DNA of 35,335 nucleotides from Lachnospiraceae bacterium (lineage in GTDB: Bacteria > Bacillota > Clostridia > Lachnospirales > Lachnospiraceae). The position numbers were made by a program, and so were the translations under genes. Of the stretch, positions 25,864 to 33,885 are shown one piece after another. The notes under the pieces are model-generated. The model saw only the letters and a program-made list of their open reading frames with translations. It ran no database searches and was not told the origin of the DNA. The stretch is taken from the NCBI GenBank assembly GCA_024681795.1, contig JAILAD010000038.1:1-35335 (forward strand), written 5' to 3'. How positions within the stretch are numbered: the first letter of the stretch is position 1; each line of letters opens with the position of its first letter.

Positions 25864-26505
25864 TTATTTCTCCTTTTCGCGTTCCGCTTTTCTTTTTTCT
25901 TTCATATAATCGTCCACCAGCGTATCCAGGTGTACGCAAAGTTCCTTTCCGTTCATCCCCTGCACGATATCGACCACTTTTCCTTCCCTGTTTAAAAAAA
26001 TCACGGTCGGATAATCTTTGATCTGCAAAGTGTGCAAAATCCGTACCGTATCGGGATTTGCAATATACTGGTGAAAGCTCACGTTTTCCCTGGAGCAGAT
26101 CTCTTTTGCGGCATCCAGACGTGTTGTTACGACATTCCCGTTTAAATCATCCAGATTTAAGCAAACCCCCGTTACGTAGGCATACATTTCATCGTCACGG
26201 TGGAGGCATTCTTCGGCAAACATATTCATCTCCGACATATACCTGACACAGTCCGCGCTTCCCGGATACCAGATTTCCATTACCGTAAAATCATAATCCT
26301 TCATTACATCCTTCGTCAGCACCGGATCTTCTTCCGAAAACGGAACAAGCGAAATCGACGTAAAATCATCCGCCCCCGCTTCTTCGCTTTTTTCCGCTTC
26401 TTTCTTTCCGAAAATCAGATAACCGCAGAAAAAGACAAGCATAAGCACTGCTGCCAGAATGCCCACAATTCTCACGATTCTTTTTGCAAGTTTGTTAAAC
26501 TGCAT
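25864..26505 (-). CDS. Membrane-anchored thioredoxin-fold protein with SxxC active site
   Basis: The 213-residue protein has an N-terminal membrane anchor (about 11-32) and a short linker, so the domain is probably outside the membrane. The thioredoxin-like fold is seen in VMEIWYPGSADCVRYM (75-90) and the cis-proline segment IKDYPTVIFLNREGKVVDI. At the site of the usual CxxC, the sequence is SADC (S83, C86), so the nucleophilic cysteine is replaced by serine. The C-terminus is charged. Classical disulfide exchange is unlikely; a binding or monothiol role is more probable. It directly precedes the Lon-like ATPase, one base between. Confidence 0.75.
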   Translation of the reverse strand: MQFNKLAKRIVRIVGILAAVLMLVFFCGYLIFGKKEAEKSEEAGADDFTSISLVPFSEEDPVLTKDVMKDYDFTVMEIWYPGSADCVRYMSEMNMFAEECLHRDDEMYAYVTGVCLNLDDLNGNVVTTRLDAAKEICSRENVSFHQYIANPDTVRILHTLQIKDYPTVIFLNREGKVVDIVQGMNGKELCVHLDTLVDDYMKEKRKAEREKEK

Positions 26506-26546
26506 TACGTATCCGTACCCCGTCCTTCCCTTCAGACCGCCGTACC

Positions 26547-27416
26547 CTACCGGTATTCCTTCCTGAACTGCTTCGGTGTCATTTCGTATTTTCTTTTAAA
26601 TATGCGGATAAAATGACTGCAGTCCGAAAAACCGGTTTCCTCGGAAATATAGTTTAAATCATAATCCGTAAAAAGCAGAAGGTTCTCTGCCTTGGCTAAT
26701 CTTAAGAACTCAATGTATTCCTTGCAGGACTGTCCGTAAAGCTTATGGAAAGTCTTGGCAAAATAGGAATAACTCATATGACACATATCCGCAAGGTCGC
26801 TGACATTAATATTCTCGCTTAAATGTTCCCCCACGTAAAGAATAATATTATGAATGGAGTATTCTTTTGTGTTATCAAAAGGAATCATCTGCTCGTCATA
26901 ACCCGAATCATGCCAATACCGCAAAAGAACCACCAGATATTCCGAAAGCATTGCATATAATACCGAATCATATCCGTACCGTCTTTCCTGAAGTTCCCGG
27001 ATGACTTTTTCGGTAAATTCTTTTAAATCAAAATCCCGAATGGTCCCTTCCGGAAAATAAATCGGTAAATCCTTTGACAGGGAAGGGTTCTGAAACAGTG
27101 AACTGATCCCGGGCAGATAGTCTCCGTGAAGACGGATACGATCTGCGCTGAATTTAATAACCGCATATCTGCAGTCCTCTTCGGAAAGCTGATAGATGGA
27201 GTGACGGGCCAGCGGAGGCATGGTAATCATATCACCCACTTTCAGCTCATAACGGACATCGTTGCAGATTACCGCAATTTCCCCCTCAACCATATAGAGT
27301 ACCTCAATAAAGTAATGATAATGATTTTCAAACGGAAGCGGTCGTCTCCTGGTATCAAAATAAAAGGCTTCCACCGGTCTGTTCAACACATCGTCATATT
27401 CGAAAAGTGCCCGCAT
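26547..27416 (-). CDS. AraC-family transcription regulator
   Basis: The 289-residue protein has a cupin-like sensor domain with FENHYHYFIEVLYMVEGEI and YELKVGDMITMPPLARHSIY at about 25-75, and a C-terminal AraC DNA-binding domain. The latter has NVSDLADMCHMSYSYFAKTF and TGFSDCSHFIRIFKRKYEMTP, the two helix-turn-helix units. Such proteins usually sense a small molecule, often a sugar. I start it at 27416 because GGGGGTGA lies upstream. It is divergent from the MATE transporter; regulation of that gene is a plausible role. The intergenic stretch 27417-27572 holds a minus-strand TATAAT (27467-27462) and the dyad TCCCGT/ACGGGA (27530-27548). Confidence 0.9.
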   Translation of the reverse strand: MRALFEYDDVLNRPVEAFYFDTRRRPLPFENHYHYFIEVLYMVEGEIAVICNDVRYELKVGDMITMPPLARHSIYQLSEEDCRYAVIKFSADRIRLHGDYLPGISSLFQNPSLSKDLPIYFPEGTIRDFDLKEFTEKVIRELQERRYGYDSVLYAMLSEYLVVLLRYWHDSGYDEQMIPFDNTKEYSIHNIILYVGEHLSENINVSDLADMCHMSYSYFAKTFHKLYGQSCKEYIEFLRLAKAENLLLFTDYDLNYISEETGFSDCSHFIRIFKRKYEMTPKQFRKEYR

Positions 27417-27572
27417 ACAATTCACCCCCATGATAGATTTGTTCTACTTTTGAATACCTCTATTATAGACCAGATTACGCCAACTATCTATACTAATTTT
27501 TCGGATGATAAAAGAGAATGATACTGAGTTCCCGTATCGGAAACGGGACATGGAAGAAAAGAGGCAATAAAA

Positions 27573-29021
27573 ATGAAACATACTCTGGATATGTCAAAAG
27601 GGAGTCCCTTAAAGGCTCTGATTCTGTTTTCGCTGCCGATTATTATCGGTAATTTATTCCAGCAGTTTTACAATATGATGGATATCGCCATCGTGGGAAA
27701 CAAACTCGGCGTAAATGCACTTGCCGCAGTCGGTGCGACAGCCGCCCTTTACGGACTGTTTTTAAGTCTTGCTTACGGCTTTTCAAACGGATTTTCCCTG
27801 GTAATCGCAAGATATTTCGGTGCAAAAGACACAAAAGGACTGAAGAAAGCCATTGCTCACAGTTTCTTATTATGCATCGGAGTAGCGATATTTCTTACCC
27901 TGGTTGCGATACTGTTTACCAAGCCGCTCTTAAGGCTTTTACGCACACCCGACGTGGAACTTTCCTATCAGTATATATCCGTGGTGCTGTTCTGCGTTGT
28001 ATTTACGGTCATCTACAACAATCTCTCGGGAATTCTCCGTGCAGTCGGCAATTCGGTGATGCCGTTGATTTTCCTGATTATCGGATCGTTTTGCAATATC
28101 GGAATGGATTATGCCTTTATCACCTACTTTCATTTGGGTGTATTCGGCGCGGGCCTTGCAACGGTGTTTGCGCAGGTATTCTCCTGTCTTATGTGTGCGC
28201 TTTACCTTGCCGTAAAATGCAAAGATCTCCTTCCCGGAAAAGAAGATTTTGTACCGGACCGTGAAATGATGAAGGACTTAACCGGAAACGGACTTTCCAT
28301 GGCAATGATGTTTTCCATCGTGTCCATTGGTTCCATCTGTTTGCAGTTCGCTGTCAACAATTTAGGACCCGTTACCGTTGCGGCGCATACAACGGCACGT
28401 AAAATCGATGAAACCATGATGGTTGTATTTGCCCCGTTAAGTACCGCCTGCGCAACCTACTGCTCACAGAATCTCGGTGCAGGAAAAACAGACCGTATCA
28501 AAAAAGGAATCCTGACTGCATTTGCCCTTGCCTTCAGCATCTCCGTTCTCACCATCTTAATTACCTTCCTCTTCGGAGAGAACCTGGTGAAAATGGTCAG
28601 TGGAAGCGATGACGCGGAACTGATCCGTCAGGGTACGCTTTACTTAAAATTAAACATCCCCTTCTACTTCTTCCTGGTCGCATTGGTACTTTTAAGAAGT
28701 TCCCTGCAGGGAATCCGTTTTAAAACCGCTCCTTTAATCGCCAGCACCGTGGAAATGATCGGGAAAGCCTCAATTGCTCTCATTCTGGTTCCGAGAATCG
28801 GTTATATGGGAATCATCATCTCCGAACCGATTATCTGGTTTACCTGCTCCGCAATTGTCGGCACAGCGTTCCTTGTCGCACTAAAAAAACTCTCGAAAAA
28901 TACCGAAAGTCTTATCGACAAAACCCCGGGTACAGGTACGCTTACCGGCCGAACCGAACTTGCCGAATCTTTTACCGGAAAACCCAAACAAAGAATGAAA
29001 TTAAAAAGAGTTCACTCATAA
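27573..29021 (+). CDS. MATE-family multidrug/cation efflux transporter
   Basis: The 482-residue protein has about 12 hydrophobic segments and the family opening SPLKALILFSLPIIIGNLFQQFYNMMD, split here: SPLKALILFSLPIIIGNLF then QQFYNMMDIAIVG. NNLSGILRAVGNS and the second-half YCSQNLGAGKTDRIKKG repeat follow the MATE pattern. These proteins export drugs or metabolites with H+ or Na+; the substrate here is unknown. AAGAGG precedes the ATG. The last 50 residues are a charged tail beyond the usual end. It is divergent from the AraC gene and ended by a bidirectional terminator. Confidence 0.95.
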   Translation: MKHTLDMSKGSPLKALILFSLPIIIGNLFQQFYNMMDIAIVGNKLGVNALAAVGATAALYGLFLSLAYGFSNGFSLVIARYFGAKDTKGLKKAIAHSFLLCIGVAIFLTLVAILFTKPLLRLLRTPDVELSYQYISVVLFCVVFTVIYNNLSGILRAVGNSVMPLIFLIIGSFCNIGMDYAFITYFHLGVFGAGLATVFAQVFSCLMCALYLAVKCKDLLPGKEDFVPDREMMKDLTGNGLSMAMMFSIVSIGSICLQFAVNNLGPVTVAAHTTARKIDETMMVVFAPLSTACATYCSQNLGAGKTDRIKKGILTAFALAFSISVLTILITFLFGENLVKMVSGSDDAELIRQGTLYLKLNIPFYFFLVALVLLRSSLQGIRFKTAPLIASTVEMIGKASIALILVPRIGYMGIIISEPIIWFTCSAIVGTAFLVALKKLSKNTESLIDKTPGTGTLTGRTELAESFTGKPKQRMKLKRVHS

Positions 29022-29037
29022 AATCGATACGAAAAAA

Positions 29038-29066
29038 CCGGGAGGCTGCCGAGCCTCCCGGTTTTT
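29038..29066. terminator. Bidirectional intrinsic terminator after MATE and the Ser/Gly/Arg-rich gene
   Basis: CCGGGAGGC (29038-29046) pairs perfectly with GCCTCCCGG (29053-29061), with T-run on one side and A-run (29032-29037) on the other. It serves the plus-strand MATE gene and the convergent minus-strand gene at 29102. Confidence 0.93.
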
Positions 29067-29101
29067 ATTTGCCCGGTTCACACCGGTAATGTCATGGTCT
29101 G

Positions 29102-30454
29102 TTACTCCGTTGCCTTGTCTGCTATCATGTCAACCATACACCAGTTTCCGTCATGTTTTGCAAACAGATAGGTGCTGTGGGTGGAATCAACAATATTGTC
29201 TCCCGTTCTGGTTAAATGCATCGGCTTGTCAAAGTCAATATGACAGGAGAAACAGTCATCCGTATAACGAATGTAATGATCCACATTGACATTTTCAAAC
29301 GGCGGATTATTCAGCGTATGCGCGGAAGTAAAGGTTATATCCACACCGCTGGCCCAGCCCTTTGCAAGACCGTCATAATAGGAATCCGGAATCAGGAATT
29401 TGCGCACGGTTTCCAAACCGTGGGCTCCGCCCTTTAAATCATCCGTGTTGAATAAACTCCATGTCTGTGCAATATTTAACGCCGTCTCCTTTAAATCTTC
29501 CGGCATTTCACTCTCCACGCCGAATGTTACGGAAAACGCATTTCCGTCTGACGTAACATTCATGAGGGTACCATTCGGATCCGTTACCGTGACCTCCGGT
29601 ACCTTACTGAGTGCGGGAATCTGATATTCCACCATATCGGGAACCGTAATATATTCTGTTGCATTTGCAAACAGTTTCTGGCTTTCCCGGTTGCCTGTCA
29701 GGTATTCATTGCCGACACGCACACCGTTCACGGTAACGGAATATCCTTCCGGTGCCGTAATCGTATAATTGCTTAAGTCTCCTGCATTTACCAGTTCACC
29801 TTTTTCAACCTTCCAATCCATGGCCGTTAAAATAACAAATACCACTCTTTCGTTGTATGCACTTAACGTAACCCTGGCAATCACTTCTCCGTCTGCAAGA
29901 ATGTCATAGACGGGTTCTTCCGTATTGTAACTGGAAGGATCCTTCTCATAACTGATGGTCTTTCCCTGCGTCTGTGTAATCAGTGTCTGCAAAACAATAT
30001 CGGATGATTCAAACGCACTTGCGTTTTCCGAAGTAAATCCTTCCGGTAATTCATTTGCCGCAAGACTTTCCTTAAATCCTTCAAGATACTGCTCAAATGC
30101 ATAGAAGGATTGTGACTTTTCGAATTTTTTCAAAGAGACATCCGTGTAAATCAGGAAAATAACGCTGAGTAACAACAGGAATGCCGTATAAACCGCCAGG
30201 ATGCAGAGGAAATAAAACGAGGATTTGAATTTCCTTTTTTTCTTCTTTCCGTAGCCGTTCCTGTTATAGGAACCACCGCTCCTGCTTCCGGATGAGCCGT
30301 AGCTTCCGGAACTTCTTTTGCCCGATGACGCGTAGCTTCCGGAACTGTTTCTTCTTCCTGAGGATGAACCGTAATTTCCGGAACCGGAACTTCTTCTGCC
30401 CGAACTGCTGCCGGACCGGTTTGAACTGCCTGAGCTTCTTCTGTATTCACTCAT
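29102..30454 (-). CDS. Single-pass membrane protein with Ser/Gly/Arg-rich disordered tail
   Basis: I do not recognise a family for the main domain. The 450-residue protein starts with a low-complexity cytoplasmic tail (about 1-68) of Ser, Gly, Arg and Tyr with repeated SSG/SGS units. A KKKKRK patch (70-75) and a membrane segment (about 80-104) follow. The rest should lie outside the cell: it has two modules, one with YSVTVNGVRVGNEYLTG and one ending in a KHDGNWCMVDMIADKA strand, similar in style to NTF2-like surface domains. AAAGGAGGGAA precedes the ATG at 30454. It follows the glycosidase-domain gene by two bases, so both are one operon and probably work in the envelope. Confidence 0.7.
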   Translation of the reverse strand: MSEYRRSSGSSNRSGSSSGRRSSGSGNYGSSSGRRNSSGSYASSGKRSSGSYGSSGSRSGGSYNRNGYGKKKKRKFKSSFYFLCILAVYTAFLLLLSVIFLIYTDVSLKKFEKSQSFYAFEQYLEGFKESLAANELPEGFTSENASAFESSDIVLQTLITQTQGKTISYEKDPSSYNTEEPVYDILADGEVIARVTLSAYNERVVFVILTAMDWKVEKGELVNAGDLSNYTITAPEGYSVTVNGVRVGNEYLTGNRESQKLFANATEYITVPDMVEYQIPALSKVPEVTVTDPNGTLMNVTSDGNAFSVTFGVESEMPEDLKETALNIAQTWSLFNTDDLKGGAHGLETVRKFLIPDSYYDGLAKGWASGVDITFTSAHTLNNPPFENVNVDHYIRYTDDCFSCHIDFDKPMHLTRTGDNIVDSTHSTYLFAKHDGNWCMVDMIADKATE

Positions 30455-30456
30455 GT

Positions 30457-31584
30457 TTAGTTCCCTCCTTTCGGTCTTACGACGAAAGCATCGGGAAGCT
30501 TCCATGAAGAGTTCTGATAATAGAATGTAACGGAGGTCATTTCATATTCACCGTTGTAAACCATGGTGGTGGAACTTCCGCCGTCAAGGTTTGCCGCATT
30601 GACTGCACCGTAATCCTGCATAATGCTAATCAGATCGGATGCGGTTGCGCCCAAATGTCCGCTGGTACCGCGGCCGTCGGTTACAAGAAGAAGGACTGCT
30701 CCGTCCTTTCTCTGTCCGATAACGGTTCGGGGATTCGCACCGCTTCCCTGTCCGCCGAGCTGACGGGGTTCTCCGTTAATAATAAGCGGAACGAAATGAT
30801 TATTGGAGTCGGATGCTTCATCCTGGAAGGATACCGCATCACGGATTCCCTTCTCCTCCACATATGCCTTTACTTCGTTTGCGCTCTTTCCCGTTATTTC
30901 ATCCACGATTAAAATATTGTCGTGGTTAAATCCGATAATATACAAGCCCGGAAGACCGGACGGATTGTTATATGTAATCTGGTCGTCCTGCACCACCACG
31001 CCGAGCGGCTGTCCGCCTTTGTTACCGGTGGATACGTAAAGTCCTCCGTTCACACCTGCAACTCCGCCGGCACTCTCCACAACTTCATGGAGTTCTTTTC
31101 CGTACTCGCTCCAGGGATAAGTACTTCCCACTACAACCTGGGAAGGATCCTTAATAATCAGCATTTTGGCAAGGAAGGAACGTCCCGGAATTTCTTCAAG
31201 ACGGATTCCGTTCTCGTCAAATACTTCATCCGGATATGCCTCTTCTCCCGGAGTTTCGCTGCTTTCCACGGTAATTAAGGACTCGTCCTGCTGAACCTCC
31301 ATCTTCTGCATTGCATTGGTTGCAACGATTTCTTTTATTTCCTCTTTCGAGCAAACCATACGGGCAACAAATTTCAACTGACCGCTTTCCATAAGCGTTG
31401 TAATCAGAATATTTCTTGCCGCTTCCGAACTGTTTTTTACTTTAAAAAGAGTAAGATATGCGGTTCCGCATATAACCAGAATCGTAACCAGCAGCAGAAT
31501 TCCAAGTCTTCCCGCCACGGTTAACGCAATTTGAACCTTGCTCTTTTTCCTTCTTCTTTTACCGGATTTTGCGTAAGTTGACAC
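30457..31584 (-). CDS. Membrane-anchored phosphodiester glycosidase (NAGPA) domain protein
   Basis: The family removes phosphodiester-linked sugars, as in the human uncovering enzyme, and in bacteria it is linked to exopolysaccharide or wall polymers. The protein has a basic start (GKRRRKKSK), a membrane segment at about 19-43, a spacer, and then the domain with AGGVAGVNGGLYV, SGANPRTVIGQ, VLLLVTDGRG, GATASDLISIMQDYGA and AANLDGGSSTTM. I choose the GTG at 31584, as GGAGGAG lies just upstream; ATG codons at 31596 and 31617 are alternatives. It is followed two bases later by the Ser/Gly/Arg-rich gene. The extracellular location is inferred from the anchor. Confidence 0.88.
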   Translation of the reverse strand: MSTYAKSGKRRRKKSKVQIALTVAGRLGILLLVTILVICGTAYLTLFKVKNSSEAARNILITTLMESGQLKFVARMVCSKEEIKEIVATNAMQKMEVQQDESLITVESSETPGEEAYPDEVFDENGIRLEEIPGRSFLAKMLIIKDPSQVVVGSTYPWSEYGKELHEVVESAGGVAGVNGGLYVSTGNKGGQPLGVVVQDDQITYNNPSGLPGLYIIGFNHDNILIVDEITGKSANEVKAYVEEKGIRDAVSFQDEASDSNNHFVPLIINGEPRQLGGQGSGANPRTVIGQRKDGAVLLLVTDGRGTSGHLGATASDLISIMQDYGAVNAANLDGGSSTTMVYNGEYEMTSVTFYYQNSSWKLPDAFVVRPKGGN

Positions 31585-31691
31585 TTTCTCCTCCATCCAT
31601 TCCCAAAAGGGAAACATATATTTAGCAAAATGCCAATATATTATATCACTAAATTAAAAAAATATCTATATAATGTATTTTTAATAACGGG

Positions 31692-31714
31692 AATACACAT
31701 ATATATAGTGTATT
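31692..31714. promoter_or_regulatory. AT-rich dyad upstream of the glycosidase-domain gene
   Basis: AATACAC (31692-31698) and GTGTATT (31708-31714) form a perfect 7 bp inverted repeat around ATATATATA. It lies between the transglutaminase and glycosidase genes in a very AT-rich stretch (31618-31738) with several -10-like hexamers, so it may be an operator. Confidence 0.35.
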
Positions 31715-31738
31715 ATATGCTGTCCCTTTCATTGGACA

Positions 31739-32767
31739 TCACCAGATATTATGATCCTGTGCGGCAAATGCTTCCTGCTTCTTCTTAAGCTGCTCTTCGA
31801 AAAGAAGCCGTGCCTTTTCCTGCATCTCCAGTTCTTCCTGAATCCTTTTCAGTTCCCGCCTGTTCCAGGCTTTTCTTAAAATACGAGCCAGGAAGAACAA
31901 TCCGACCGCGGCTAAAACACAGATTCCGATTCCGATCAGCCGGTAATTCGGTATCAGAAAATAATTCTGCCTTGCACTCCGACCCTTTACGGGAAGGGAA
32001 GACGGCGCATCCGAAAGACCGTAATCATGTTCCGTCCAATCTTCGTTATTTTTTAAAAAATATCCGTAGTAAGGTTCCGCATAGCCCGTATCATCAAAGG
32101 TTACGTCAATATTATACCAGTAACCGTCCAGCTGCACCCTGTTCCAGACATGATTGAACCCGAAATCACAGGTTACCGGAATCCCCAATTCCTGCATAAT
32201 CAAATAAAAACTGTATGCATATCCGTTACATGCTGACTCTCGACCATAGAGGCAGCTGAATGCACCGCCTTTAATGTAATTGTATTTGTTCAGTTTAATC
32301 AGATAGTCATGCGCTGCCTTTACCTTATCGTAGTCGTTCCCCAGCTTCTTAAGATGTTCCGCTATCATGCGAACACGGATTCTCGTGAAAAGGGAAGCAA
32401 GCAAAGAAGGTTTTCCGATTTGTACTTTTACTTTATAATAAGAGCCTTTCTGAACGTAACTGTACTTATAATGGTGAATTTCGGCGCCCATATACATATC
32501 ACGGTTGAAGGTCTCCTGAAAAATATTGTCCAGAACATCTTCGCTCGGCTGTACATAGCTTTTCAGATGAACGGTACGTTTTCCGGCCAGTGCCGACTCA
32601 ACAACCGTCTCAAGAAGTTCGTCCTGTGTGGAAACAGGTTTTGAAACGATACGGATGTGAAACAGAATATTAAAAATAATCAGTCCGGCAATAAAAATCG
32701 GAATGATTACAAAAATCACATCATATTTCCTGTGCAAAAGATTTCTTCCCTGAAATTCCTCGTCCAT
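31739..32767 (-). CDS. Transglutaminase-like membrane protein
   Basis: The 342-residue protein has an N-terminal membrane segment (about 17-39), an outside domain and a second membrane segment (about 270-292) followed by a glutamate-rich coiled-coil tail in the cytoplasm. The domain contains the papain-like triad of transglutaminase-core proteins: C180 in ESACNGYAYSFYLIMQ, H206 in FNHVWNRVQLDG and D221 in YWYNIDVTFDD. In bacteria such domains act mostly as peptidases or on wall peptides. AGGGGAAT lies before the ATG. It precedes the glycosidase-domain gene by about 150 bases on the same strand, which supports an envelope cluster. Confidence 0.87.
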   Translation of the reverse strand: MDEEFQGRNLLHRKYDVIFVIIPIFIAGLIIFNILFHIRIVSKPVSTQDELLETVVESALAGKRTVHLKSYVQPSEDVLDNIFQETFNRDMYMGAEIHHYKYSYVQKGSYYKVKVQIGKPSLLASLFTRIRVRMIAEHLKKLGNDYDKVKAAHDYLIKLNKYNYIKGGAFSCLYGRESACNGYAYSFYLIMQELGIPVTCDFGFNHVWNRVQLDGYWYNIDVTFDDTGYAEPYYGYFLKNNEDWTEHDYGLSDAPSSLPVKGRSARQNYFLIPNYRLIGIGICVLAAVGLFFLARILRKAWNRRELKRIQEELEMQEKARLLFEEQLKKKQEAFAAQDHNIW

Positions 32768-32845
32768 TTATTCCCCTGTTTGTGCCTTTTTATTTAGCCT
32801 TTCTGAATAATTGTACTTGTTTTTCGGCCACTTCGCAACTTTCCC

Positions 32846-32875
32846 TTGACAAGAACGGTTGTTTCTTACTATAAT
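32846..32875 (+). promoter_or_regulatory. Sigma-A promoter of tRNA-Pro
   Basis: TTGACA (32846-32851), 18-base spacer, TATAAT (32870-32875): both hexamers are consensus. Transcription would start about 32882, some 50 bases before the tRNA. Confidence 0.85.
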
Positions 32876-32934
32876 AACAAACGCGGGTAAAAATGAGCAT
32901 GCGTTCATTTGACAATCCTGCATCCATATGAAAA

Positions 32935-33009
32935 CGGGGTGTGGCTCAGTTTGGCTAGAGCGCTGCCTTAGGGAGGCAGAGGTCGCAAGTTCGAATCTTG
33001 TCACTCCGA
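32935..33009 (+). tRNA. tRNA-Pro (anticodon AGG)
   Basis: All arms fold by hand: acceptor CGGGGTG/CACTCCG with one G-T pair, D-arm GCTC/GAGC, anticodon stem CTGCC/GGCAG with loop TTAGGGA, and T-arm GCAAG/CTTGT around TTCGAAT. The anticodon (32970-32972) is AGG, reading CCU. C1-G72 and A73 fit bacterial proline tRNAs. CCA is not encoded. A34 in bacteria is normally limited to tRNA-Arg(ACG), so this one is unusual and would need A-to-I editing for wider decoding. The 3' end is next to a recombinase remnant. Confidence 0.93.
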
Positions 33010-33015
33010 TCCAGT

Positions 33016-33048
33016 AAAATCAAGGGTTTCACAATCCTTGATTTTTTC
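33016..33048 (+). terminator. Intrinsic terminator of tRNA-Pro
   Basis: AAAATCAAGG (33016-33025) pairs with CCTTGATTTT (33036-33045), followed by TT. It starts seven bases after the tRNA. Confidence 0.82.
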
Positions 33049-33144
33049 TTTTCAATCATTTTCTAACTGTTTTTTCTAACCACAAAATCTTCAACCCACA
33101 AAACCATATTCAATTATAACAGATTATTCCTATTATTTAATATA

Positions 33145-33705
33145 TTATTCTCCTTTCTGGGTACTGCTCAACGGAAGACTAGAATTGATGCATTCCATAA
33201 TCTGTTCTTCAGCATCAAAAGACTTCACTTTTGCATAGATTCCAAGTGTGGTTTCTACGTTCTTATGACGAGCCCACTGTTGCACAGATTTAATGTTCAT
33301 ATCCTGCTCAAGATAGATAGAAATACCTGAGTTTCTCAAGTTTCTAAATTTGATGTCCTGCGGCAGATCACTATGTGCTTTTATTACTTTTCTAAACTGT
33401 TCAGAGATATAATCCGGATAATACAGTTCTCCATTCTTTCTTTTAAAAACATAATCCGAATCATAATATACCGTCCCCAATTCTTTCCGTGCTTTCTCCT
33501 CCTCAGCCTTCAAAAAAATGAATACTTCCAACAGATCATCAGTCATTTTAAAAGTATGATAGCTCTTTTTTGTTTTAGCTCCTTTTTTTCTAGCTTCGTT
33601 GTGATTTACAAGCCTCTTCAAATAATCTGGTTCTTCCGCCTCTCCATTGATATGCCGAAATTCTTCCCCAGACGAACGCATTGTTATAAAGGTACACGAC
33701 ACCAT
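33145..33705 (-). pseudogene. Truncated tyrosine recombinase (integrase), catalytic part only
   Basis: The 186-residue frame has a beta-hairpin with the likely catalytic lysine (GAKTKKSYHTFKMT), then IKFRNLRNSGISIYL and VQQWARHKNVETTLGIYAK, which hold the second arginine, a histidine and the tyrosine nucleophile. A possible first arginine is in FITMRSSGEEF. The SAM-like N-terminal DNA-binding domain is missing, and a stop codon (33718-33720) closes the frame just upstream. In box II the usual HxxR reads RNLR, so the histidine is lost. No good ribosome binding site precedes the ATG. I read it as a remnant beside the tRNA-Pro 3' end, the classical site for integrative elements; a short functional variant cannot be excluded. 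Confidence 0.72.
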
Positions 33706-33841
33706 AATTATTCTCTTTTATTTCCGATACAAATCCCGAAACAATCGGCTTTTCCCCGGCTTTCAATTGTTTTATCAATTCCGCGGTTATAATAGCCTGT
33801 GCATCCCTGTCGCAAATAAGTTTCCCATATTCAGTTCCCAT
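33590..33841 (-). CDS. Small hypothetical protein overlapping the recombinase remnant
   Basis: The 83-residue frame starts MGTEYGKLICDRDAQAII and contains KQLKAGEKPIVSGF. It resembles no family that I know. GAGAGGAG eight bases before the ATG at 33841 supports translation, unlike the recombinase frame. The last 39 codons overlap the recombinase remnant in another frame, so either the end is fortuitous after a deletion, or this is the real gene here. It follows the 34101 gene with 44 bases between. Confidence 0.5.
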   Translation of the reverse strand: MGTEYGKLICDRDAQAIITAELIKQLKAGEKPIVSGFVSEIKENNYGVVYLYNNAFVWGRISAYQWRGGRTRLFEEACKSQRS

Positions 33842-33885
33842 CTCATTTTCTCCTCTCTCATAGCCTACGCCATGCTTACCAAGTA

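Noticed and set aside
32768..33004. Minus-strand 78-codon frame starting MTRFELATSASLR
   Set aside because: It reads through the reverse strand of tRNA-Pro and its promoter; this is a well-known type of spurious frame antisense to tRNA genes.
33590..33841. Programmed frameshift joining the small frame to the recombinase frame
   Set aside because: The upstream 44 residues do not resemble an integrase N-terminal domain and no slippery sequence was found, so a deletion remnant is simpler.
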